Of a stretch of DNA of 56,790 bases, positions 1-7,361 are shown one piece after another. Made by a program: the position numbers and the translations under genes. The stretch is taken from NCBI GenBank assembly GCA_027067385.1, contig JAMOVV010000031.1:1-56790 (forward strand). Direction: 5' to 3'. The notes beneath the pieces were generated by a model. It was not told the origin of the DNA. It was given only the letters and a program-made list of their open reading frames with translations, and did not search any database. Position 1 is the first letter of the stretch, and each line of letters starts with the position of its first letter. This DNA is from Desulfarculaceae bacterium (GTDB taxonomy: Bacteria > Desulfobacterota > Desulfarculia > Desulfarculales > Desulfarculaceae).

Positions 1-360
1 GTCCGGGCAACGCACCCGGTGCATGAAGTGAAACTGGTTGGGATCAAGACCTTCGCTAAGACGCTCGTTGATCACCGCCACCGGCACCACCAACTGGGAG
101 GCCAGGTAAACGCAGAGGCGCTTGGGGCCCAGCTTGGTCAAGAAGTTGCCGTCCACGTCCAGCACCAGGCGGTCACCCTCCTGGTAGCCGCTGTTGCAGT
201 GCCGGGCGCGCACCACCTCGGCCACGATGCTGTATTGCGCCGCGGCCCGGGCCAAGTTCTCGATGTGACGGCGCCGGGGGTCGTCCGGGCCGATCTTCGC
301 CAGTTGGTCGGAGTCGTAACCCACTCTCTTGCCGTATCTTTCCAGGATATCCGACGTCAC
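1..360 (-). CDS. Conserved hypothetical protein (TIGR04076-like), 3' end cut by the window
   Basis: A GTG start at 360 opens a frame that stays open to the window edge (120 codons visible). A GGGAGGG ribosome site lies about 7 nt upstream. The visible protein starts with a helical, charged stretch, then RARHCNSGYQEGDRLVLDVDG, a block around KLGPKRLCVYLASQLVVPV, and GLDPNQFHF ending near a Cys (VRCPD). The Cys-x-GY-x-x-GD pattern followed by a C-V-Y-L-A segment resembles small anaerobe proteins of the TIGR04076 type, whose function is unknown to me. Overlapping frames on both strands look like GC shadows. The assignment to coding is firm. The family assignment is tentative. Confidence 0.65.
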   Translation of the reverse strand, partial: MTSDILERYGKRVGYDSDQLAKIGPDDPRRRHIENLARAAAQYSIVAEVVRARHCNSGYQEGDRLVLDVDGNFLTKLGPKRLCVYLASQLVVPVAVINERLSEGLDPNQFHFMHRVRCPD

Positions 361-475
361 GGCCCAACCCTCCCCGGTACATAACCGCTGGCGGCGTCCC
401 AGGCGGGACGGGAGGGGCCTCTGGCCGCCTTCCCGCTGGTCTCGATCCCGTTGGTGTAGAAACCCGCCTCCCGAC

Positions 476-489
476 TGAGCGCTCGTTCA
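476..489. promoter_or_regulatory. Inverted repeat TGAGCGCTCGTTCA, candidate TetR-type operator
   Basis: Fourteen bases with the symmetric pattern TGAnCGnnCGnTCA sit on the predicted transcription start of the minus-strand gene. This spacing and core are common among TetR-family operators. No TetR gene is visible in the window, so the regulator is unknown. Confidence 0.4.
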
Positions 490-494
490 ATGTA

Positions 495-524
495 TTTTTA
501 TGCCAGGACCACCCTGGTTGTCAA
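495..524 (-). promoter_or_regulatory. Sigma70-type promoter of the partial gene ending at 1
   Basis: On the minus strand TTGACA (524-519) is followed after 18 nt by TAAAAA (500-495); 17 nt gives ATAAAA. Transcription would start near 488 and give a leader of about 125 nt. Confidence 0.5.
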
Positions 525-572
525 GTAATAAAAAATCAACGGACCCGCTAGGTTATCCAGGTGGCTTTAAAC

Positions 573-601
573 TGAACATTTGTGTGCTTGTGCGGTATAC
601 A
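573..601 (+). promoter_or_regulatory. Candidate promoter for ahbD
   Basis: TGAACA (573-578), 17 nt, TATACA (596-601), placed about 100 nt before the ahbD start. The -35 is only 4/6, so this is a modest prediction. Confidence 0.35.
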
Positions 602-701
602 GAAGGCTTGACGCCAGCCGGGGGCGTCCCGCCGGGGTGGGCGCTTGCGGGCCGCCACCGGTCGGGTTAGACTTGGCCGACCCACTTTGCCAGGAGCGAT
701 C

Positions 702-1826
702 ATGACTTCTCATACATCCGGCCATCCCGGCGGCCATCCCGGCGGGCCGCCGCCAGGGGCGCAAGACGGCGCCCCGCCGCTGAGGCTGGTGGCCTGGGAG
801 ACCACCCGCCGCTGCAACCTCTCCTGCCTGCACTGCCGGGCCGGGGCCGAAGACCATCACTACCCCGGCGAGCTCACCACCGCCCAGGGCGAGGCCTTCC
901 TCACCGACCTGGCCACCTTGGGCCAACCGGTGGTGATCCTCACCGGCGGCGAGCCGCTGTTGCGGCCGGACATCTTCCACCTGGCCCGCTTTGGCACTGA
1001 CTTGGGCCTGCGCATGGTCATGGCCCCCAACGGCACCCTGCTCACGCCAGAGGCGGCCGAGCGCCTGGTGGAGGCCGGTATTGCGCGCATCAGCATATCC
1101 CTAGACGGCCCGGACTCAGCCAGCCACGACGCCTTCCGCGGCCAGGCCGGGGCCTTTGCAGGGGCCATGAACGGCATCGCCGCAGCCACGGCGGCGGGGC
1201 TGGAGTTCCAGGTAAACACCACGGTTACCCGCTCCAACCTGGGGCAGATGCAGGCCATCCAGGAGCTGGCCGCGGCCAAGGGGGCGGTGGCCCACCACAT
1301 CTTCCTGCTGGTGCCCACCGGCCGGGGCCGGGCGCTCACCGGCGAGATCATCACCGCCGAGGAATACGAAGACGTGCTCAACTGGTTCTACGACCAGCGC
1401 GACCAGGTGGACATGGAGCTCAAGGCCACCTGCGCGCCCCACTACTACCGGGTGCTGCGCCAGCGGGCCAAGGTCGAGGGGCGCAAGGTGGAGTTCGCCA
1501 CCGAGGGCCTGGCCGCGGTGACCCGGGGCTGCCTGGGGGGCATCGGTTTCGCCTTTGTGAGCCACGTGGGCCGGGTGCAGCCCTGCGGCTACCTGGAAAA
1601 AAGCGCCGGCAACCTCACCGAGGCGCCGTTTAGCGACATCTGGCGCGACTCAGAGCTTTTCCGGCGTCTGCGCGACTACGACCAGCTCCAGGGCAAGTGC
1701 GGCATCTGCGAGTACCGCAAGGTCTGCGGCGGCTGCCGGGCCCGGGCCTATGAAGTCAGCGGCGACGAGATGGCCGAGGAGCCCTTGTGCACCTACCAGC
1801 CCGGCCGGGCCGGCAAAAAACCCTAA
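702..1826 (+). CDS. ahbD: Heme b synthase AhbD, radical SAM/SPASM protein
   Basis: AhbD converts iron-coproporphyrin III to heme b by two radical oxidative decarboxylations, the last step of the siroheme-dependent heme route. The 374-aa protein opens with a Gly/His/Pro-rich tail (GHPGGHPGG), as AhbD proteins often do. Next comes the radical SAM cluster motif CNLSCLHC (Cys38, 42, 45), the GGEP motif (LTGGEPLLR), and a C-terminal Cys-rich SPASM region (GCLGG, QPCGYLE, GKCGICEYRKVCGGC). I chose the ATG at 702 because CAGGAG lies 6 nt before it and the family N-terminus begins here; the frame is open further upstream. An AhbA/B-type gene follows 93 bp downstream, which supports the assignment. 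AhbC is the nearest paralogue but lacks this pattern of second-cluster cysteines. Confidence 0.9.
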   Translation: MTSHTSGHPGGHPGGPPPGAQDGAPPLRLVAWETTRRCNLSCLHCRAGAEDHHYPGELTTAQGEAFLTDLATLGQPVVILTGGEPLLRPDIFHLARFGTDLGLRMVMAPNGTLLTPEAAERLVEAGIARISISLDGPDSASHDAFRGQAGAFAGAMNGIAAATAAGLEFQVNTTVTRSNLGQMQAIQELAAAKGAVAHHIFLLVPTGRGRALTGEIITAEEYEDVLNWFYDQRDQVDMELKATCAPHYYRVLRQRAKVEGRKVEFATEGLAAVTRGCLGGIGFAFVSHVGRVQPCGYLEKSAGNLTEAPFSDIWRDSELFRRLRDYDQLQGKCGICEYRKVCGGCRARAYEVSGDEMAEEPLCTYQPGRAGKKP

Positions 1827-1919
1827 CGGCTGGGCGCAACCGCCGCCCCTGATTCCGGGGCGGTCCCGGTGGTATACTCAAGCACGGACCGGGAGCCGGC
1901 CCTTGGCGGAAAGAGATAC

Positions 1920-2366
1920 ATGGACGAGCTAGACAAGGCCATACTGCGCCAGGTGCAGTCCAAGCTGCCCATCGACGCCCACCCCTACGCCCGGGTGGGC
2001 CAAAAGTTGGGGCTGAGCGAGGAGGCGGTGATCGAGCGCCTGGAGCGCATGAAAAAAAGCGGGGTGGTGCGCCGCATCGGCGGTAACTTTGTCAGCACCC
2101 GGCTGGGCTTCGCCTCCACCCTGTGTGCCGCGGCGGTGCCCGAGGACAAGTTCGAGGCCTTTGTGGCCGCGGTCAACGCCCACCCCGGCGTGACCCACAA
2201 CTACCGCCGGGCCCACGAGTTCAACGTCTGGTTCACCTTCATCGCCGAGTCCATGGAGGAGATCGAGGCCAACCTGCAGCGCCTGCGCCAGCAGACCGGG
2301 GTGAAGGACATCCTCAGCCTGCCCAGCCAAAAGATGTTCAAGATCAAGGTGGACTTCCCGGTGTAG
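1920..2366 (+). CDS. ahbB: Siroheme decarboxylase subunit (AhbB-like, Lrp/AsnC fold)
   Basis: AhbA and AhbB together decarboxylate siroheme to 12,18-didecarboxysiroheme, the first committed step of the alternative heme pathway. The 148-aa protein has an N-terminal winged-helix part (LDKAILRQVQSKLPI, then LSEEAVIERLERMKKSGVVRRIGG) and a C-terminal AsnC-like ligand domain. NYRRAHEFNVWFTF is typical of these decarboxylases, where His and Arg/Tyr line the tetrapyrrole site. The ATG at 1920 follows GGAAAGAG. It is likely co-transcribed with ahbD. No second Lrp-type subunit is present here, so AhbA must be elsewhere. Assigning B rather than A is a judgement from size and context. Confidence 0.8.
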   Translation: MDELDKAILRQVQSKLPIDAHPYARVGQKLGLSEEAVIERLERMKKSGVVRRIGGNFVSTRLGFASTLCAAAVPEDKFEAFVAAVNAHPGVTHNYRRAHEFNVWFTFIAESMEEIEANLQRLRQQTGVKDILSLPSQKMFKIKVDFPV

Positions 2367-2398
2367 GGTGGGGCCGGTCAGGCATGCGGGGACCAGTC

Positions 2399-3265
2399 AT
2401 GCGACGTTTTATCGCCATCGTCATCGCGGGGCTCTTGGCCGCGGCCCTGTACGGTTGCTGCCACCGGGAGCCGGGTTTCATCAAGGTGCAGCCCCAGGCC
2501 AAGAAGTACGACCTGGTGCTGCTGCACGGGCTGACCAACAAGCACCGCTGGAGCCAGGCCTTCCTCGACGTCTTGCTCACCATCTGGGGTTCGGGCCGGG
2601 TCTACCTGGTGTACACCAACCACCCGGAGCACATCCACCAGCGGACCATCGCCGGCCGCCGGCTCACCTGCGCCGGCGATGATGACTTCAGCGCCGGCGA
2701 CGATAGTATAGAGGTGCAGGCCAAGCGCCTGGCGGCCGCGGTGGAGCGGTTGCAAAAGGACTACGGCCTGGGCCGGCCCTTTAGCATCATCGCCCACAGC
2801 ATGGGCGGGCTGGTGGCCCGGCGCTTCATCTACCTGCGGCCCGGCGCGGTGGCCGGCCTGGTCACCCTGGGCACCCCGCACCAGGGCTCGCCCCTGGCCG
2901 ACTCCTGCACCTGGGCGGGGTACTTCATCGGCGCGACCGACGCCATCGCCGACCTGCGGCCCAAGCGGGTGCACCGCTTCAACCTGCGATACCCGGTGCA
3001 GGGCGCGCCCCTGGCCGCCGGCGGCAAGGTCTACACGGTGCGCGGCGGCTGCCCCGGGGGCTATTGTTTTGGCTGGGGCGGCGAACTGGTGGCCGGCTGG
3101 AGCATTCTCAAGAGCTTTTACCACGCGGAAAACGACGGCATGGTGCCCTGGGGATCGGCGGTGATCACCGGCGCCGTCCACATCGCCGACTACCCCCACC
3201 ACGACCACTACCAACTGGTGCGCGACCCCCGGGTGGCCCTGGAGGTGTCGCGCTACCTGCCCTGA
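2399..3265 (+). CDS. Putative lipoprotein alpha/beta-hydrolase (triacylglycerol lipase-like)
   Basis: The 288-aa protein begins with a signal segment ending in LYGC (residues 17-20), a plausible lipobox. It should therefore be anchored in the envelope. The hydrolase fold shows LLHGL (oxyanion region, about 41-45), the nucleophile elbow AHSMGG with Ser134, a TLGTPHQGSPLAD loop as in lipases and PGAP1-like esterases, an acid in ENDGMVPW, and a C-terminal His in HHDHYQL. An alternative ATG lies 15 nt upstream (2384). I prefer 2399 because it gives a compact signal peptide. It starts 32 bp after ahbB and may be read from the same transcript, with no functional link apparent. Substrate unknown. 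Confidence 0.7.
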   Translation: MRRFIAIVIAGLLAAALYGCCHREPGFIKVQPQAKKYDLVLLHGLTNKHRWSQAFLDVLLTIWGSGRVYLVYTNHPEHIHQRTIAGRRLTCAGDDDFSAGDDSIEVQAKRLAAAVERLQKDYGLGRPFSIIAHSMGGLVARRFIYLRPGAVAGLVTLGTPHQGSPLADSCTWAGYFIGATDAIADLRPKRVHRFNLRYPVQGAPLAAGGKVYTVRGGCPGGYCFGWGGELVAGWSILKSFYHAENDGMVPWGSAVITGAVHIADYPHHDHYQLVRDPRVALEVSRYLP

Positions 3266-3290
3266 GCCGGCGGCGCGGCCGGTTGCGCGC

Positions 3291-3324
3291 AAAAAGGGCG
3301 CGGCGAGTCAAACTCGCCGCGCCC
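3291..3324 (-). terminator. Intrinsic terminator after folD-fchA
   Basis: A 13-bp perfect stem (3296-3308 with 3312-3324) with a 3-nt loop is followed on the minus strand by TTTTT (3295-3291). It lies about 130 nt beyond the fchA stop. Confidence 0.85.
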
Positions 3325-3451
3325 GTGCGGTCGGGGGGTGATAACGGGGAACTGCCGAGTCGCTTCCGGTCGAACTTTCGCCTCAGGATACTCGCGTGAG
3401 ACTCCGCTGCTGGTACCGGCGCAGGTCCCCCCGCTCCATTAAGCTGATTTG

Positions 3452-4090
3452 CTAGCCCATCTTCTCCTTGACCCGGGCCATGGCCAGGAGCTTGTACTCC
3501 TCGCCCTCGGTGAACAGGCGGGCGCGCTCGGCCTTGGCCGCGGCCACGAAGTCCTGGTCCTTGATCGAGGGGATGTTGATGTCCACGCTGAGCATGCAGG
3601 CCTTCATGGCGGCCAGGGCCACCTCGGCGCCCACGCCCACGTCGCTGATGGCCATGAGGTTGCCGTACTTGGAGAGCTCCTCGGCCTCCTTGATCACCTC
3701 CAGGCAGGCGCGGCAGATATCCAGGGGAACGTTGGTGGCGTTTTTGGCCGCGGCCTGGATGGCCTCGGCCCGGGCCTTCTTCTCCTCGTCGGTCTCCTTG
3801 GGCATGCGGAAGCACTGCATGTAGCCGTCAAAGGCCTCGATGTCCTGGTTGGTCAGCTCCTTGAGCCGCTCGATGATGCCCATGAGCTTGTCCACCTGGG
3901 CCTGGGCCTGCTGGTGGAACTCGGCGTACTTCTTGTTGCTCACGGTGAGGTTGCCCACCATGGCCACCATGGAGGCGGCCAGGGTGGCCACCACCGCCGA
4001 GACGTTGCCGCCGCCGGGGGTGTGGCTCTTGCTGGCGGCGACCTCGATGAAATCGTTTAGGGTCTTGGTGTAAATCTTGTCTTCAGCCAT
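3452..4090 (-). CDS. fchA: Methenyltetrahydrofolate cyclohydrolase FchA
   Basis: This 212-aa cyclodeaminase-fold enzyme interconverts 5,10-methenyl- and 10-formyl-tetrahydrofolate in the methyl branch of the Wood-Ljungdahl pathway. It matches the FTCD_C family: SHTPGGGNVSAVVATLAASMVAMVGNLT near the N-terminus is the folate-binding helix pair, and the length is normal. The ATG at 4090 has AGGAG at good distance; a GTG one codon upstream is too close to it. It lies 25 bp after folD on the same strand, so the two form an operon. Formiminotransferase activity is unlikely because the N-terminal transferase half is absent. FolD proteins often carry cyclohydrolase activity as well, so the step may be doubly encoded. 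Confidence 0.9.
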   Translation of the reverse strand: MAEDKIYTKTLNDFIEVAASKSHTPGGGNVSAVVATLAASMVAMVGNLTVSNKKYAEFHQQAQAQVDKLMGIIERLKELTNQDIEAFDGYMQCFRMPKETDEEKKARAEAIQAAAKNATNVPLDICRACLEVIKEAEELSKYGNLMAISDVGVGAEVALAAMKACMLSVDINIPSIKDQDFVAAAKAERARLFTEGEEYKLLAMARVKEKMG

Positions 4091-4115
4091 CACAGACTCC
4101 TTTCGCCGCCTCGCC

Positions 4116-4979
4116 TTAACCCAGGCCCTGCAGCTTGATCGCCTTGAGCACGTTTTCCATGATGATGGTGGTGGTGAGGCTGCCCACGCCGCCGGGCACC
4201 GGGGTGAGCACGCCGGCCACTTCCTCCACCGCCGGGTCCACGTCGCCGCAGATGGACTTGCCGTCCTCGGTGGGGTTGACGCCGGCGTCGATAACCGTGG
4301 CGCCGGGGGTGATCATGTCTTTCTTCACCAGGCCGGCGAAACCGGCGGCGGCCACCACGATCTCGCCGCGCTGGCATTCGGCGGCCAGGTCCTTGGTGCG
4401 GGTGTGGCACACGGTGATGGTGGCGTGGCGCTTGATCAGCAGGCTGGCCAGGGGACGGCCCACGGTATCGCCACGGCCGACCAGGGTGACCCGCTTGCCG
4501 GTGAGGTCGATGCCGGCCCGCTCCATCAGGGCCACGCAGGCCAGGGGGGTGGCCGGCACCAGGGCCAGGTGTTCCTGGCCGCCTAGGAGGTAGCCGCGGT
4601 TGACCGGGTGGACCCCGTCCACGTCCTTCTTGGGATCGATGGCCTCCATCACCGGCTCTTTGTTCACCTGCTTGGGCAGGGGCAGCTCCACCAGGATGCC
4701 GTGCACTTCAGGGTCGGCGTTCCAGGCGGCGATCTGGTCCAGCACCGCCTGCTCACTGCTGTCGCCGGGCATGATGTTGAGGTCCACGATGACACCCAGG
4801 GCGTCGCCGACCTTGATCTTGCTCTTGGCGTACCAGACGCTGGCCTCGTCGTCTTCGCCCACCAGGAGCACGGCCAGCTTGGGCTGCACTCCCTTGGCCT
4901 TGAGGGCCTCGACGTCCTTGACCAACTCCGCGCGAATCTCCTTGGCAATGGGCAAGCCCTTAATCAGTTCAGCCGCCAT
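4116..4979 (-). CDS. folD: Bifunctional methylene-THF dehydrogenase/cyclohydrolase FolD
   Basis: FolD oxidises or reduces the methylene/methenyl-THF pair with NAD(P) and can hydrolyse methenyl-THF. The 287-aa protein has the family hallmarks: VWYAKSKIK with the catalytic Lys of the Y-x-x-x-K motif, LPLPKQVN, KKDVDGVHPVNRG, the Rossmann stretch LVGRGDTVGRPLASLL, and the C-terminal PGGVGSLTTTIIMENV. The start is the ATG at 4979, which follows AAAGGAGTGG. A longer frame upstream encodes no family sequence. It is first gene of the folD-fchA pair. In this organism the enzyme most likely works in one-carbon energy metabolism as well as biosynthesis. Confidence 0.93.
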   Translation of the reverse strand: MAAELIKGLPIAKEIRAELVKDVEALKAKGVQPKLAVLLVGEDDEASVWYAKSKIKVGDALGVIVDLNIMPGDSSEQAVLDQIAAWNADPEVHGILVELPLPKQVNKEPVMEAIDPKKDVDGVHPVNRGYLLGGQEHLALVPATPLACVALMERAGIDLTGKRVTLVGRGDTVGRPLASLLIKRHATITVCHTRTKDLAAECQRGEIVVAAAGFAGLVKKDMITPGATVIDAGVNPTEDGKSICGDVDPAVEEVAGVLTPVPGGVGSLTTTIIMENVLKAIKLQGLG

Positions 4980-5074
4980 GGGCCACTCCTTTCCTATGCA
5001 TCCAAGCCGCCGCCCGCCGGCAAAGGGGGGCGCGGCCAAGGTTAACCCCGTCTTGTGAAATATCTAGCGACCAC

Positions 5075-5103
5075 AAAACAGCATAAGCCCCGTTGAGTGT
5101 CAA
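5075..5103 (-). promoter_or_regulatory. Promoter of folD-fchA
   Basis: TTGACA (5103-5098), 17 nt, TGTTTT (5080-5075). The -35 is perfect and the -10 is weak. A second TTGACA on the plus strand at 5125-5130 mirrors it and could serve panB. Confidence 0.4.
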
Positions 5104-5442
5104 GGATTTTTGGCGCCCCGGCCCTTGACAGCCATCTTGGCATGGGTAACCATTGGCCCTAACCAAGCCACGCCTTGGCGCGATTCACGGCCGCTTGGAT
5201 CCCATCAACGGGACCGAGACGGCGCGCGGGCGGGACCTTGGGGTGGGATCGCCGGGCGTTAGCGCCTGGGCGGTCCTAAGCGGGGCGCAGGCGCCTCGCG
5301 GCCGGCCGGTGGCCCAGCCACCGCCCGCCGGGCCCCGGTCCTCCCTTTAGCGCGCCGAGGCGATTTCTTTTTCACCCGCCGGCATCCCCGGCGGCGCTGC
5401 CGGCCATCCGTCTTGCGGGCGGCCGGAGGAATGGAGAGGATC
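5104..5442. other. Intergenic region between folD and panB
   Basis: No credible gene was seen here; short frames are GC shadows. The only recognisable signal is the plus-strand TTGACA at 5125-5130. Its -10 (TAACCA at 16 nt) is poor, so the panB promoter remains uncertain. Confidence 0.5.
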
Positions 5443-6282
5443 ATGGGCCGCAGGCAGGTCACCATCGCCGACCTCTACCGCATGAAGCGAGAAAACCAAA
5501 AAATCACCGTGCTCACCGCCTACGACTTTCCCGGCGCCCTGATGGTAGAGGAGGCCGGGGCCGACGTGGTGCTGGTGGGCGACAGCCTGGGCATGGTCTG
5601 CCTGGGCTACAGTTCCACCGTGCCGGTGACCATGGACCAGATGATCGACCACTGCGCCGCGGTGCGGCGGGGGCTCACCACCGCCCTGCTCATCGGCGAC
5701 ATGCCCTTTATGAGCTACCAGGTGAGCGTATCCCAGGCGGTGGCCAATGCCGGCCGCTTCATCAAGGAAGCCGGCTGCGACATGGTCAAGCTGGAGGGCG
5801 GGGCCGAGATGGTCCCGGTGGTAAGGGCCATGGTGGACGCCGGCATCGCGGTCTGCGCCCACATCGGGCTCACCCCGCAGTCGGTCTCCAAGCTGGGCGG
5901 CTACAAGGTGCAGGGCAAGGACCTGGCCGGGGCCCAGAAGCTGGTGGACGACGCCAAGGCCCTGGCCGGGGCCGGGGCTGACCTGATCGTCTTCGAGTGC
6001 ATCCCCTCGGCCCTGGCCGCGGCCATCACCCGGGCCACGCCCATGGTGAGCATCGGCATCGGGGCCGGGCCGGACTGCGACGGCCAGGTGCTGGTGTACC
6101 ACGACGTGCTGGGTCTGGCCCGGCGCAACCCGCCCAAGATGGCCAAGCAGTACGTCAACCTGTGGCCGCTGATCACCGAGGCCCTGGGCAACTATTGCCA
6201 GGATGTGCGCTCCGGCGCCTTCCCGGCGGCGGAACACGGGTTTGCCATCGACCAGGCGGTGGTCGATCAACTCAAGATTTAG
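5443..6282 (+). CDS. panB: 3-methyl-2-oxobutanoate hydroxymethyltransferase PanB
   Basis: PanB transfers a hydroxymethyl group from methylene-THF to 2-oxoisovalerate to make ketopantoate, the first step of pantothenate synthesis. The 279-aa protein shows ITVLTAYDFPGA, VLVGDSLGMVCLGY with the Mg-binding Asp, the VKLEGG active-site segment, CAHIGLTPQS, and FECIPSALAAAIT with the catalytic Glu. Length is normal. ATGs occur at 5431 and 5443; I chose 5443 because GGAGAGG precedes it at a usable distance, whereas GGAGGA abuts 5431. It is followed after 14 bp by panE. Use of methylene-THF ties it to the folate genes upstream. Confidence 0.93.
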   Translation: MGRRQVTIADLYRMKRENQKITVLTAYDFPGALMVEEAGADVVLVGDSLGMVCLGYSSTVPVTMDQMIDHCAAVRRGLTTALLIGDMPFMSYQVSVSQAVANAGRFIKEAGCDMVKLEGGAEMVPVVRAMVDAGIAVCAHIGLTPQSVSKLGGYKVQGKDLAGAQKLVDDAKALAGAGADLIVFECIPSALAAAITRATPMVSIGIGAGPDCDGQVLVYHDVLGLARRNPPKMAKQYVNLWPLITEALGNYCQDVRSGAFPAAEHGFAIDQAVVDQLKI

Positions 6283-6296
6283 CCGGCAGGTGCGCG

Positions 6297-7238
6297 ATGC
6301 GTGTTTGGGTGATAGGCCCCGGCGCCCTGGGGCTGCTCATGGCCGTGCGCCTGGCCGAGGCCGGGGCCGAGGTGGGGCTCTTAGACCACCGGCCCGGGCG
6401 GGCCGGCCGGCTGGCTGAAAGCGGGGTGTGCCTGGAGCACGGCGAGGGCGAGCTGCGCCTGCCGCTAAAGGCCAGCGCCCACCCGCCGGACTTGGCCCAC
6501 TGCGACTTGGCCATCGTCTGCGTCAAGGCCTACCACACCGCGGCGGTGGCCGAGGCCCTGGGCCGGCACCTGGCCCCGGGCGCCCGCGCGCTTACCCTGC
6601 AAAACGGCGCCGGCAACGTGGAAACCCTGGCGGCCGCCCTGGGCCGGGAGCGGGTGCTCGGCGGCATAACCAGCGAGGGGGCCACCCTGGTGGCCGAGGG
6701 CCACGCCCGTCACGCCGGGACCGGCCAGAGCTTCATCGGCCCGGCCGCCGGCGAGCCCGACGCCTTCTGCCACCAGGTGGTCGATCTCTTCAACGCCGCC
6801 GGCTTTGCCGCCCAGGCCGCGGCCGGGGTGCCAAACCTCATCTGGACCAAGCTGGTGATCAACGTGGGCATCAACGCCCTCACCGCCATCCTGGACGTGA
6901 ACAACGGCGTGCTCCTGGAGCTGGCCGGGGCCCGGCGTCTGATGGAGCTGGCCGTGGACGAGGCCCTGGCCGTGGGCCGGGCCCTGGGCATCGAGTTCCT
7001 GCACGCCGACATGCCCGAGGCGGTGCGCCAGGTGGCCCGGCGCACCGCGGCCAACATCAGCTCCATGCGCCAGGACGTCCGCGCCGCCCGCCGTACCGAG
7101 ATCGACTTTATCAACGGCATCGTGTGCCAAAAAGCGGCAGAACTGAACCTGGCCGCTCCCATCAACCAGGCCCTGACCCTCTTGATAAAGGCCAGGGAAG
7201 AAGGGTATCTTGAGCAGGCCGGCAGGGGTGAGACCTAG
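6297..7238 (+). CDS. panE: 2-dehydropantoate 2-reductase PanE
   Basis: PanE reduces ketopantoate to pantoate with NADPH, directly after PanB in the pathway. The 313-aa protein begins with a Rossmann motif, VIGPGALGLLMAVRLAEAG; one of the usual glycines is Pro (GPGALG rather than GaGalG). The family lysine region is WTKLVINVGINALTAI, followed by the all-alpha domain with SSMRQDVRAARRTEIDFINGIV, where Glu and Asn/Ser bind substrate. The ATG at 6297 follows GGCAGG, 14 bp after panB. PanC and PanD are not in the window. Confidence 0.9.
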   Translation: MRVWVIGPGALGLLMAVRLAEAGAEVGLLDHRPGRAGRLAESGVCLEHGEGELRLPLKASAHPPDLAHCDLAIVCVKAYHTAAVAEALGRHLAPGARALTLQNGAGNVETLAAALGRERVLGGITSEGATLVAEGHARHAGTGQSFIGPAAGEPDAFCHQVVDLFNAAGFAAQAAAGVPNLIWTKLVINVGINALTAILDVNNGVLLELAGARRLMELAVDEALAVGRALGIEFLHADMPEAVRQVARRTAANISSMRQDVRAARRTEIDFINGIVCQKAAELNLAAPINQALTLLIKAREEGYLEQAGRGET

Positions 7239-7269
7239 ACAGACAACCCCGATTGGAAAAGGGCGCCGG

Positions 7270-7281
7270 CGTTTGCAAACG
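7270..7281. promoter_or_regulatory. Perfect palindrome CGTTTGCAAACG upstream of purH-type gene
   Basis: A 12-bp perfect palindrome lies 81 bp before the transformylase start. Its GCAAAC half-sites recall LacI/PurR-type operators, though the centre differs from the classical PurR box. Regulator not identified. Confidence 0.3.
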
Positions 7282-7361
7282 GTTTTCTTGGCAAGGGGGT
7301 GGGGCTAATTTTCCTTAAGTCCCCGAGAGAAACTTTCCCCCGGCCTCACGGAGTGATTCGC

